The translations under genes and the position numbers were made by a program. This document shows, one piece after another, positions 1 through 7,537 of a stretch of DNA of 64,000 nt. The notes beneath the pieces are model-generated. The model searched no databases. It had not been told where the DNA came from and saw only the letters and a program-made list of their open reading frames with translations. Source of the DNA: Pseudomonas sp. GV085 (GTDB lineage Bacteria > Pseudomonadota > Gammaproteobacteria > Pseudomonadales > Pseudomonadaceae); contig NZ_QAOV01000010.1 in assembly GCF_003050925.1 (NCBI RefSeq), positions 62,001-126,000 of the forward strand, in the 5' to 3' direction. Position 1 is the stretch's first letter; each line of letters begins with the position of its first letter.

Positions 1-647
1 CACAGGCTGGCGCAGTCGATTTCGTAAATATCGCAGGCGCTGCGGGTGATCAGCTCGGCGGCTTCCAGCAAGGAATTATTGCTGCTGTAGCGTTGACGGG
101 TGAGCAGCAGGATCAGGTCCTGCTGGGCACGCGCCCGGTCCAGATGCAGCAATTGCTCCTGCTGGGCACGTTGATTGAGTTCCAGGGCGATTTGCAGGCG
201 CGAGTTCTGGGTTTCCAGATCCAGGGCCGGTTGCAGCGGGTCATCCTCGAACAGGCCGTCAATGACCAACAGGTAGCCGCGCAACAGGTGACGATTGTGT
301 TGTTTGTAGGCTTCGCCCAGTTCCAGCAGATTCAGGGAGCCCGAGGCGGTGTGCAGGGTGTAGCGGATCAGGTAATGCGGGCTTTCAGTCAGCTGCTGCT
401 GGACCGCGTCGTGCAGTTGATAGCGCGCTTGCGGTTCCATCAGGCTGGCGTAGGGCGAGCCCACCAGCGCACACAACTCGACGGCTGGCAGACCGAACTG
501 GCGTTCGCAATTGGGATCGAGAAACAGCAGCGCCCAGCTGGGTTCATTAAGCCGTTCGAAACGCAGCATGCCGAGCCGCGAGGGCACAGGCAACTGCGTC
601 ACTACCTCGGCCACCATACGGCTGGCGGCATCGGGTTGGCTTTTCAT
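1..647 (-). CDS. dipA: DipA-type c-di-GMP phosphodiesterase, N-terminal part (runs off the window)
   Basis: The gene runs leftward and only about the first 215 codons are present. The protein starts MKSQPDAASRMVAEVV. Residues of about 20-130 look like a PAS-type sensor with a LLFLDPNCERQFGLPA stretch. A probable coiled coil follows, and then the start of a second sensor domain (LLEAAELITRSACDIYEID, GAF-like). The catalytic GGDEF and EAL domains would lie outside the window. In PAO1 the gene beside aceF is dipA (PA5017), a phosphodiesterase needed for biofilm dispersal, so the name rests on position plus this sensor-type N-terminus. The start has no good ribosome binding site. A phoD-like gene sits between it and aceF, which I do not recall in PAO1. 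Confidence 0.72.
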   Translation of the reverse strand, partial: MKSQPDAASRMVAEVVTQLPVPSRLGMLRFERLNEPSWALLFLDPNCERQFGLPAVELCALVGSPYASLMEPQARYQLHDAVQQQLTESPHYLIRYTLHTASGSLNLLELGEAYKQHNRHLLRGYLLVIDGLFEDDPLQPALDLETQNSRLQIALELNQRAQQEQLLHLDRARAQQDLILLLTRQRYSSNNSLLEAAELITRSACDIYEIDCASL

Positions 648-881
648 GGAGGGAAACTCGCTTCGAATGTGCTGAACGCGCTGGGCTCTCGCCCTCTTTA
701 CTGTTGCCTGCGGCAAGGTTGCATCATTGCGGCACCGACTGACAAGAGAGATGAAGGCCAAGTGCTATAAGAATATGTCGGCAGGCGACGGGATTTCTTC
801 AGTCGGTGGAAAAAAGTAATGCTGTTCGCCGAAAAGTCGCAGTTTTGCACGTGTTGCCAATGGCTGCGATCTGTTTCCGCG

Positions 882-2276
882 TCAGCGAATCGGGATGCCA
901 ATGGACTGCAAAAGCTTGCCCTCCCGGTCGTGGAAATTCACCTGAAGCCGCCGAGCCTCGACGACCATGTGTGAAAAGTTATCCTGGCTGATCACGCCGC
1001 TGGTCAGTTCATGTCGATAGTCGCCAGCGGCGGTGCAGACCAGGGGTTGATCAAGGGTGAACGTGGCGGCCGTGGCATAGGGCAGCATTCTGCTGTTGCA
1101 CAGCGGTGACGAGACGACGGTGTGGACTTCGAAGTCCGGGTCCTCGCTGTAGGTCAGCCGACTGGTCAGCGAGCCGTGAACATCACCGGAAATGAACACG
1201 ACGTTCTTGATGCGGTGTGTGCGAATGGTCTCCAGCAACCGTAGCCGTTGTTCCGGGAAGGCTTGCCAGGCGTCATCATCCGAGCGTTTTTGGTCAGGGT
1301 AGAACATGACGCTGGTGACCACGAACTTGACCCGCGCCGGGGTGTGGATCAGCCAGTCGCACAAGGTCTGCTCCTGGTCTGCGTCGAGAATGCGGCGGTC
1401 AGTGGCCGACAGATTGCGTCGGGTTCGACTGTCGGTCACAAACCATTCGATATCACCTTCAGTAAATTGATACCAGTATTTGTCCAGTCGTTTATTTATA
1501 AGTCCATCATTGGTGAGTGCATGAGCTGGACTATGGCTGGCCTGATACAACTCATAGGCCCTGATTGCGTTTGCATATAAGTAGTCATCGGACTTTCTCT
1601 TGTTGGCGGGCCAGTTGTCTTCTATTTCATGGTCGTCAAGGATCATGTAAGTGGGCAGACTGGACATTAGTCTGGCGATATTAACCTGCGAAAACGCCAC
1701 GCGATATTTTTGCAGGATTTCCTTGAGCTTCCGATCGGGGGCGACGATGTTCAAATCATCGACATAGATTTGGTCCCCTGTCATCACCTGCGCACTGACG
1801 GGAGGACTGGCGTGCTCCACCAGGCGTGAAATTGAAGCGAAGATTCTGTCGCCCAATTGAGGGGCCCATGCAATGCCGGCGGTCATGCGCAAGTATCGAC
1901 AGGAACCGACAATGTAGGCCCTTGGCAGACTGGCCTGGCTGGAACGGGTACGAAAGTGATAAACCTGCCGTGGCCATTGCAGCGGCAGTTCCTTCACCGT
2001 GTCGACGGTGTGCGCCGGTCTCATCGGGCTGAACCACCCGGCCTGATATTCATAGTCGGAGTCGGCGGACAGATTGTTCAGTGCAAAGACTTCGCACATG
2101 TCGCGCTCGGGTTCGAGTTTCGCAAAGTCGCCTTTTGACCAGTGATCTTCGCCCAAGCGTCTATAACGAACTCCGGCAAATACCAAGGTGTTTTTATTGT
2201 GTTTGCCGCGTAAAAAAATACGGGCGTGATTAGTTGTGGTGTGGCCAATAATCGGGCCGACAGTTGGTTTAAACAT
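882..2276 (-). CDS. PhoD-like metallophosphatase (alkaline phosphatase D family)
   Basis: The 464-residue protein carries the ordered PhoD-type metal-ligand motifs: GSCRY, then TGDQIYVDD, then ILDDHEIEDNW, and SGDVHGS near the C-terminus. Family members hydrolyse phosphomonoesters or diesters with Fe/Ca-type metal centres. No signal peptide or Tat twin-arginine motif is visible, so unlike classical PhoD it is probably cytoplasmic or exported in another way. I chose the ATG at 2276 because GGA lies 7 bases upstream of it; an in-frame ATG at 2288 would add four residues but has no purine-rich site. It stands alone between dipA and aceF. The substrate cannot be told from the sequence. Confidence 0.85.
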   Translation of the reverse strand: MFKPTVGPIIGHTTTNHARIFLRGKHNKNTLVFAGVRYRRLGEDHWSKGDFAKLEPERDMCEVFALNNLSADSDYEYQAGWFSPMRPAHTVDTVKELPLQWPRQVYHFRTRSSQASLPRAYIVGSCRYLRMTAGIAWAPQLGDRIFASISRLVEHASPPVSAQVMTGDQIYVDDLNIVAPDRKLKEILQKYRVAFSQVNIARLMSSLPTYMILDDHEIEDNWPANKRKSDDYLYANAIRAYELYQASHSPAHALTNDGLINKRLDKYWYQFTEGDIEWFVTDSRTRRNLSATDRRILDADQEQTLCDWLIHTPARVKFVVTSVMFYPDQKRSDDDAWQAFPEQRLRLLETIRTHRIKNVVFISGDVHGSLTSRLTYSEDPDFEVHTVVSSPLCNSRMLPYATAATFTLDQPLVCTAAGDYRHELTSGVISQDNFSHMVVEARRLQVNFHDREGKLLQSIGIPIR

Positions 2277-2450
2277 GATTGAGTCCATTCAGCTGTTTAC
2301 GAATTGGTTAGATGGTTGTTTCGGGTGTGATAAGTAGTCTTTCAGCCAAGGCTAGTTATTTGGCCCGAAAAAATATCTGGCAGAAATGGACTCGAGTTGT
2401 GGGCGATATCAGCCACAAATGTAGGAAGACGTTCTAAGCAAGAAATTCAG

Positions 2451-2480
2451 GCAAAAAAAGCCCCGCCAAATTGGCGGGGT
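2451..2480 (-). terminator. Rho-independent terminator, minus-strand direction
   Basis: A GC-rich stem (CCCCGCC, loop AATT, GGCGGGG at 2461-2479) is followed on the minus strand by CTTTTTTT. It lies about 70 bases past the aceF stop. A second hairpin without a T run (GGCCCTCC/GGAGGGCC, 2521-2542) sits between it and aceF. The 274 bases between aceF and the phoD-like gene hold nothing else that I can identify. Confidence 0.85.
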
Positions 2481-2550
2481 TGAGGTACGAGCGTGGCGCT
2501 CGGAAACGTGGAACGCGATCGGCCCTCCGGTGAAGGAGGGCCGGTCGGTG

Positions 2551-4497
2551 TTACAGGAGCATGGTGCGGATGTCGCCCAGCAGGTCGCTCAGACGCTTGG
2601 TGAAGCGTGCAGCAGCGGCGCCGTTGATCACACGGTGATCGTAGGACAGCGACAGGGGCAGCATCAGTTTCGGCTGGAAGGCTTTGCCATCCCAGACTGG
2701 CTGGATGGTTGCCTTGGAAACACCGAGGATCGCCACTTCCGGCGCGTTGACGATCGGCGTGAAGCCGGTGCCGCCAATGTGGCCGAGGCTGGAAATGGTG
2801 AAGCAGGCGCCTTGCATCTCGTCCGACGAGAGCTTCTTGGTCCGGGCTTTTTCAGCCAGGGAAGCCGCTTCGGCCGCCAGTTGCAGCAGGCTCTTCTGAT
2901 CGACGTTCTTGATGACCGGTACCAGCAGGCCATCCGGGGTGTCGACGGCGAAGCCGATGTTCACGTATTTCTTGCGGATGATCGCTTTGCCGCTTGGCGC
3001 CAGCGAGCTGTTGAAGTCCGGCAGTTCCTTGAGCAGGTGCGCACAGGTCTTGAGCAGCAACGGCAGGATGGTCAGCTTGACGCCAGCCTTCTCTGCAACG
3101 GCTTTCTGGGCAACGCGGAACGCTTCGAGTTCGGTGATATCCGCCGAGTCGAATTGTGTCACGTGCGGCACGTTCAGCCAGCTGCGGTGCAGGTTGGCGG
3201 CGCCGACCTGCATCAGGCGGGTCATCGGCACTTCTTCGATTTCACCGAAGCGGCTGAAGTCCACGACCGGAATCGGCGGGATGCCCGCGCCACCGGTTGC
3301 GCCAGCAGCAGCGGCTGGTGCTTCCTTGGCCTTCTGCATCATGGCCTTGACGTAAACCTGCACGTCTTCCTTCAGGATGCGACCGTGCGGCCCGCTGGCA
3401 CCCACTGCGTTCAGCTCGACGCCGAATTCGCGGGCCAGTTGACGCACGGCAGGGCCGGCGTGAACCTTGGCGCCCGGCTTGGCTGGAGCGGCGGCCGGGG
3501 CAGCAGCAGGTGCAGCGGCGGCGGCAGGAGCAGATGGAGCAGGTGCGCTCGGAGCAGCAGCGGCAGGTGCCGGAGCCGCGGCTGGAGCGGCGCCTTTGAC
3601 TTTCAGTTTCAGGATCAGATCGCCAGTACCGACTTCGTCATCGAGCTTGATGGAAACGCTTTCCACCACGCCAGCGGCTGGCGACGGGATTTCCATGCTT
3701 GCCTTGTCGGATTCCAGGGTGATCAGCGACTGGTCGGCGGCAACGGTGTCGCCGGCCTTGACCAGGACTTCGATGATCTTGGCCTTGCCCGAAGAACCGA
3801 TGTCCGGAACGTGGATGTCCTGAACGCTGTCGGCCACTGGAGCAGCCGGGGCTGCCGCAGGTGCAGCGGCGGGTGCCGGAGCGGCAGCCTGGGCCGGAGC
3901 AGCAGCTGGTGCAGCAGCACCCGCCACTTCCAGATCCAGGATCAGGTCGCCGGTGCCGACTTCGTCGTTGAGCTTGACGCTGATGGCCTTGACCACGCCA
4001 GCGGCAGGCGACGGGATTTCCATGCTCGCCTTGTCCGATTCCAGGGTGATCAGCGACTGATCAGCCGCGACGGTGTCGCCGACCTTGACCTGGATCTCGA
4101 TGATCTGGGCCTTGCCCGACGAACCGATGTCCGGCACGTGCACTTGCTGAACGCTGGCAGCAGCCGGCGCAGCAGGAGCAGGCGCGGCGGCAGGCGCAGC
4201 AGCCGGTTTGGCTTCTGCCTTGGCCGCCGGCGCAGCGGCAGCCGCAGGAGCCGCAGCAGCGGCACCTTCGACTTCCAGCTCCAGCAGTTCGTCGCCTTCT
4301 TTCAGGCGATCGCCCAGCTTCACTTTCAGGCTCTTGATGATACCGGCCTTCGGCGCGGGCACTTCCATGCTCGCCTTGTCCGACTCAAGTGTCAGGATGC
4401 TCTGGTCGGCTTCGATACGGTCGCCGACCTTCACAAACAGTTCAATTACTTCACCTTCACCGCTGCCGATGTCAGGTACGCGAATGAGTTCGCTCAC
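2551..4497 (-). CDS. aceF: Pyruvate dehydrogenase E2, dihydrolipoamide acetyltransferase
   Basis: This is the core subunit of pyruvate dehydrogenase and transfers acetyl from lipoyl-lysine to CoA. The 648 residues contain three lipoyl domains (about 1-77, 117-192, 227-301), each with ESDKASM and modifiable lysines K41, K156 and K265. They are joined by Ala/Pro-rich flexible linkers. A peripheral subunit-binding domain lies at about 346-384 and the catalytic domain at about 410-648. The catalytic motif is DHRVING with H621 and N625; Asn in place of the usual Asp is known in Azotobacter E2. Lipoyl domains 2 and 3 are nearly identical, pointing to a recent internal duplication. It is 11 bases downstream of aceE and co-transcribed. 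Confidence 0.98.
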   Translation of the reverse strand: MSELIRVPDIGSGEGEVIELFVKVGDRIEADQSILTLESDKASMEVPAPKAGIIKSLKVKLGDRLKEGDELLELEVEGAAAAAPAAAAAPAAKAEAKPAAAPAAAPAPAAPAAASVQQVHVPDIGSSGKAQIIEIQVKVGDTVAADQSLITLESDKASMEIPSPAAGVVKAISVKLNDEVGTGDLILDLEVAGAAAPAAAPAQAAAPAPAAAPAAAPAAPVADSVQDIHVPDIGSSGKAKIIEVLVKAGDTVAADQSLITLESDKASMEIPSPAAGVVESVSIKLDDEVGTGDLILKLKVKGAAPAAAPAPAAAAPSAPAPSAPAAAAAPAAAPAAAPAKPGAKVHAGPAVRQLAREFGVELNAVGASGPHGRILKEDVQVYVKAMMQKAKEAPAAAAGATGGAGIPPIPVVDFSRFGEIEEVPMTRLMQVGAANLHRSWLNVPHVTQFDSADITELEAFRVAQKAVAEKAGVKLTILPLLLKTCAHLLKELPDFNSSLAPSGKAIIRKKYVNIGFAVDTPDGLLVPVIKNVDQKSLLQLAAEAASLAEKARTKKLSSDEMQGACFTISSLGHIGGTGFTPIVNAPEVAILGVSKATIQPVWDGKAFQPKLMLPLSLSYDHRVINGAAAARFTKRLSDLLGDIRTMLL

Positions 4498-4508
4498 AAA
4501 ATCTCTCC

Positions 4509-7154
4509 TCAGCAGTCCAGTGGGTTGCGTTTTTCCGGGTTGATACCGAACTTGGCGATGGCCTCGGCCACCACTTTAGGTTCGATGTCGCCACGGTCAG
4601 CCAGTGCTTCCAGGGCTGCCAACACCACGAAATGACGGTCGACTTCGAAGAAATGACGCAGTTTCTTGCGGCTGTCGCTGCGGCCGAAACCGTCGGTGCC
4701 CAGGACTTTGAATTCCTTGGACGGTACCCACTGACGGATCTGCTCGGCGAACAGTTTCATGTAGTCGGTAGACGCAATGACCGGACCTTTACGGCCGTTC
4801 AGGCACTCTTCGACATAGCTCAGCTTAGGCTTCTGGCCCGGGTGCAGACGGTTGGTGCGTTCAACGGCCAGGCCGTCGCGACGCAGTTCGTTGAAGCTGG
4901 TGACGCTCCACACGTCGGCGCCGACGTTGAACTCTTCACGCAAAATCTTCGCTGCTTCACGGACTTCACGCAGGATGGTGCCGGAGCCCATCAGCTGAAC
5001 GTGGTGCGCCGCTTCGCGGGTGTCTTCCTCAAGCAGGTACATGCCTTTCTTGATGCCTTCTTCGGCACCGGCCGGCATGGCTGGCTGCTGGTACGACTCG
5101 TTCATTACGGTGATGTAGTAGAAGACGTCCTGTTGCTCTTCGGTCATCTTCTTCATGCCGTCCTGAATGATCACCGCCAGCTCGTAGCCGTAGGTTGGAT
5201 CGTAGGTGCGGCAGTTCGGGATGGTGGCAGCCAGCAGGTGGCTGTGACCGTCTTCGTGCTGCAGGCCTTCACCGTTCAGGGTGGTACGGCCGGCGGTGCC
5301 GCCGATCAGGAAGCCACGGGTGCGGCTGTCGCCAGCGGCCCAGGCCAGGTCGCCGATACGCTGGAAGCCGAACATCGAGTAGAAGATGTAGAACGGCAGC
5401 ATCGGCTGATTGTGGCTGGAGTACGAAGTACCGGCAGCGATGAAGGAGCTCATGGCGCCCGCTTCGTTGATGCCTTCTTCGAGGATCTGGCCCTTCTGGT
5501 CTTCCTTGTAGAACATCACCTGGTCTTTATCGACTGGCTCGTAGAGCTGGCCGACGGAGGAGTAGATGCCCAATTGACGGAACATGCCTTCCATACCGAA
5601 GGTACGGGCTTCGTCCGGGATGATCGGCACGATGCGCGGACCGATTTCCTTGTCCTTGACCAGCTGCGCGAGGATCCGCACGAAAGCCATGGTGGTGGAG
5701 ATTTCGCGGTCGCCCGAGCCGTCCAGGATCGCCTTGAGGGTGTCCAGTGGCGGCGTCGGGATGTTGAAGCTCTTGGCGCGACGCTGAGGTACGAAGCCGC
5801 CCAGTGCGGTACGACGCTCGCTCAGGTAACGGGCTTCGGCGCTGCCTACTTCCGGTTTGAAGAATGGCAGGTTTTCCAGTTCATCGTCCTTGACCGGGAT
5901 GTCGAAGCGGTCGCGGAACAACTTCAGGCTTTCGACATCGACCTTCTTGGTGTTGTGCGCAGTGTTTTTCGCTTCGCCGGCACCGGTGCCATAACCCTTG
6001 ATGGTCTTGGCCAGGATGACGGTCGGTTGTTCTTTGTGGTTGACCGCTTCGTGGTACGCCGCGTAGACCTTGTACGGGTCGTGGCCGCCGCGGTTGAGCT
6101 TCCAGATCTCGTCGTCGGACAGGTCTTCGACCATCGCCTTGAGTTCAGGCGTGTTGAAGAAGTGTTCACGCACGAACGCGCCGTCTTTGGCTTTGTAGTT
6201 CTGGTACTCGCCGTCGATGACTTCGTCCATGCGGCGTTGCAGGATGCCGTCGACGTCCTTGGCCAGCAGTGGGTCCCAGAAACGGCCCCAGATGACTTTG
6301 GTCACGTTCCACTGGGCACCGCGGAACACGCCTTCGAGTTCCTGGATGATCTTGCCGTTGCCGCGAACCGGGCCGTCGAGGCGCTGCAGGTTGCAGTTGA
6401 TGACGAAGATCAGGTTGTCCAGTTTCTCGCGGCCGGCCAGGGAGATGGCGCCCAGGGATTCCGGCTCGTCGCACTCGCCGTCGCCCAGGAAGCACCAGAC
6501 TTTCTGTTTGCCCGGCTGGATGAAGCCACGGTGTTCCAGGTACTTCATGAAGCGTGCCTGGTAGATCGCCTGGATCGGGCCCAGACCCATGGATACGGTC
6601 GGGAACTGCCAGAAGTCAGGCATCAGCCAAGGGTGCGGGTAGGACGACAGGCCTTGACCATCGACTTCCTGACGGAAGTTGTTCATCTGGTCTTCGGTGA
6701 TGCGGCCTTCCATGAACGCGCGGGCGTAAACGCCTGGCGAGGTGTGGCCCTGGAAGTAGATCAGGTCACCGCCGTGTTCGTCGCTCGGGGCCTGGAAGAA
6801 GTAGTTGAAGCCAATGTCATACAGGGTTGCACTGGAAGCGAAGCTGGAGATGTGACCGCCGAGGTCGGAATCTTTCAGGTTCGTACGCATTACCATGGCC
6901 ATCGCGTTCCAGCGTACCAGCGAGCGAATGCGGCGTTCCATGAACAGGTCGCCAGGCATGCGTGCTTCGTGGGTAACGGGGATCGTGTTGCGGTAAGGCG
7001 TGGTGATGGCGTAAGGCAACTGCGAACCGCTGCGGGTCGCGAGTTCACCCATACGGGTCATCAGATAGTGAGCACGGTCTTCGCCTTCTTTGTCGAGAAC
7101 CGATTCCAGGGCGTCCAGCCATTCCTGGGTTTCGACGGGATCGAGGTCTTGCAT
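4509..7154 (-). CDS. aceE: Pyruvate dehydrogenase E1, homodimeric type
   Basis: This thiamine diphosphate enzyme decarboxylates pyruvate and reductively acetylates the E2 lipoyl groups. The 881 residues match the homodimeric alpha2-type E1 of enterobacteria and pseudomonads. The N-terminus (DLDPVETQEWLDALESV) is the E2-binding segment. The ThDP motif GDGE...INCN lies near residues 222-255. It is the first gene of the aceE-aceF operon. Its 5' region carries two GntR-type operator palindromes, described separately. Confidence 0.98.
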   Translation of the reverse strand: MQDLDPVETQEWLDALESVLDKEGEDRAHYLMTRMGELATRSGSQLPYAITTPYRNTIPVTHEARMPGDLFMERRIRSLVRWNAMAMVMRTNLKDSDLGGHISSFASSATLYDIGFNYFFQAPSDEHGGDLIYFQGHTSPGVYARAFMEGRITEDQMNNFRQEVDGQGLSSYPHPWLMPDFWQFPTVSMGLGPIQAIYQARFMKYLEHRGFIQPGKQKVWCFLGDGECDEPESLGAISLAGREKLDNLIFVINCNLQRLDGPVRGNGKIIQELEGVFRGAQWNVTKVIWGRFWDPLLAKDVDGILQRRMDEVIDGEYQNYKAKDGAFVREHFFNTPELKAMVEDLSDDEIWKLNRGGHDPYKVYAAYHEAVNHKEQPTVILAKTIKGYGTGAGEAKNTAHNTKKVDVESLKLFRDRFDIPVKDDELENLPFFKPEVGSAEARYLSERRTALGGFVPQRRAKSFNIPTPPLDTLKAILDGSGDREISTTMAFVRILAQLVKDKEIGPRIVPIIPDEARTFGMEGMFRQLGIYSSVGQLYEPVDKDQVMFYKEDQKGQILEEGINEAGAMSSFIAAGTSYSSHNQPMLPFYIFYSMFGFQRIGDLAWAAGDSRTRGFLIGGTAGRTTLNGEGLQHEDGHSHLLAATIPNCRTYDPTYGYELAVIIQDGMKKMTEEQQDVFYYITVMNESYQQPAMPAGAEEGIKKGMYLLEEDTREAAHHVQLMGSGTILREVREAAKILREEFNVGADVWSVTSFNELRRDGLAVERTNRLHPGQKPKLSYVEECLNGRKGPVIASTDYMKLFAEQIRQWVPSKEFKVLGTDGFGRSDSRKKLRHFFEVDRHFVVLAALEALADRGDIEPKVVAEAIAKFGINPEKRNPLDC

Positions 7155-7264
7155 GGCTTGCTCCAGGGCGGAAAGGCTACCAGAATCGGTTGCCTGAGTT
7201 AGCGACTGGCCTTGTGGGCAGACGTTATGAATTCTTGGATTGCCGACAGGTTGTTCCGGCGGCG

Positions 7265-7279
7265 TGTAGTTTTACTACA
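7265..7279. promoter_or_regulatory. Putative GntR/FadR-family operator, aceE-proximal
   Basis: TGTAGTTTTACTACA is a perfect 15-base palindrome around three central bases. It fits the TNGTNNNACNA pattern recognised by FadR/PdhR-type GntR regulators. E. coli PdhR controls aceEF through a related site. It lies about 110 bases upstream of the aceE start. The regulator is not encoded in the window, so this is an inference from form and position. Confidence 0.55.
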
Positions 7280-7317
7280 AATCTTCCGGCATTTCAGCCC
7301 GTCTAATGTATATACGA

Positions 7318-7330
7318 GTAGTAAAACTAC
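7318..7330. promoter_or_regulatory. Putative GntR/FadR-family operator, aceE-distal
   Basis: GTAGTAAAACTAC is the exact reverse complement of the core of the proximal site and also matches TNGTNNNACNA. The two centres (7272 and 7324) are 52 bases apart, about five helical turns, so two bound dimers would lie on the same face of the DNA. It sits just upstream of the AT-rich stretch likely to be the aceE -10 region. Confidence 0.55.
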
Positions 7331-7478
7331 AGATGAGCGGCTTGTAGCCCCCGGCTGCGTTGTGAGAATAATCGTTAAGGTTGGTCTTTTTCCAACTACA
7401 AAAGGTAAAAGCTTGATGCTGGCTGCCAAAACTAAAGAAATTTCAGCTATTTCTAACTTTTGTTCGACAGTCCCTCAG

Positions 7479-7503
7479 GTAGTGAGTTTTCGAAAACCAC
7501 TAC
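7479..7503. repeat. Inverted repeat before glnE
   Basis: GTAGTG-A-GTTTTC-GAAAAC-CACTAC is an inverted repeat with 12-base arms and one bulged A, ending 34 bases before the glnE start. The outer arms resemble the GTAGT/ACTAC of the two aceE operators but the internal spacing differs. It could be an operator or a leader hairpin; the sequence does not decide. Confidence 0.5.
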
Positions 7504-7537
7504 ATGCAGTCCGTTATACGCCGATCAAGGATAGACC

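Larger units (their letters stand above)
7155..7537. other. 383-base divergent intergenic region, aceE / glnE
   Basis: This gap holds the aceE regulatory region and the glnE 5' region. Three inverted repeats can be seen: 7265-7279, 7318-7330 and 7479-7503. A possible minus-strand -10 element lies in the AT-rich GTATATACAT around 7306-7316, between the first two, but no good -35 accompanies it. No open reading frame here looks like a real gene. Confidence 0.7.

Noticed and set aside
2530..7202. Long open frames on the plus strand opposite aceF and aceE
   Set aside because: They are shadows of GC-rich coding sequence; the minus-strand products are unmistakable AceF and AceE, and the plus frames have no family signature.
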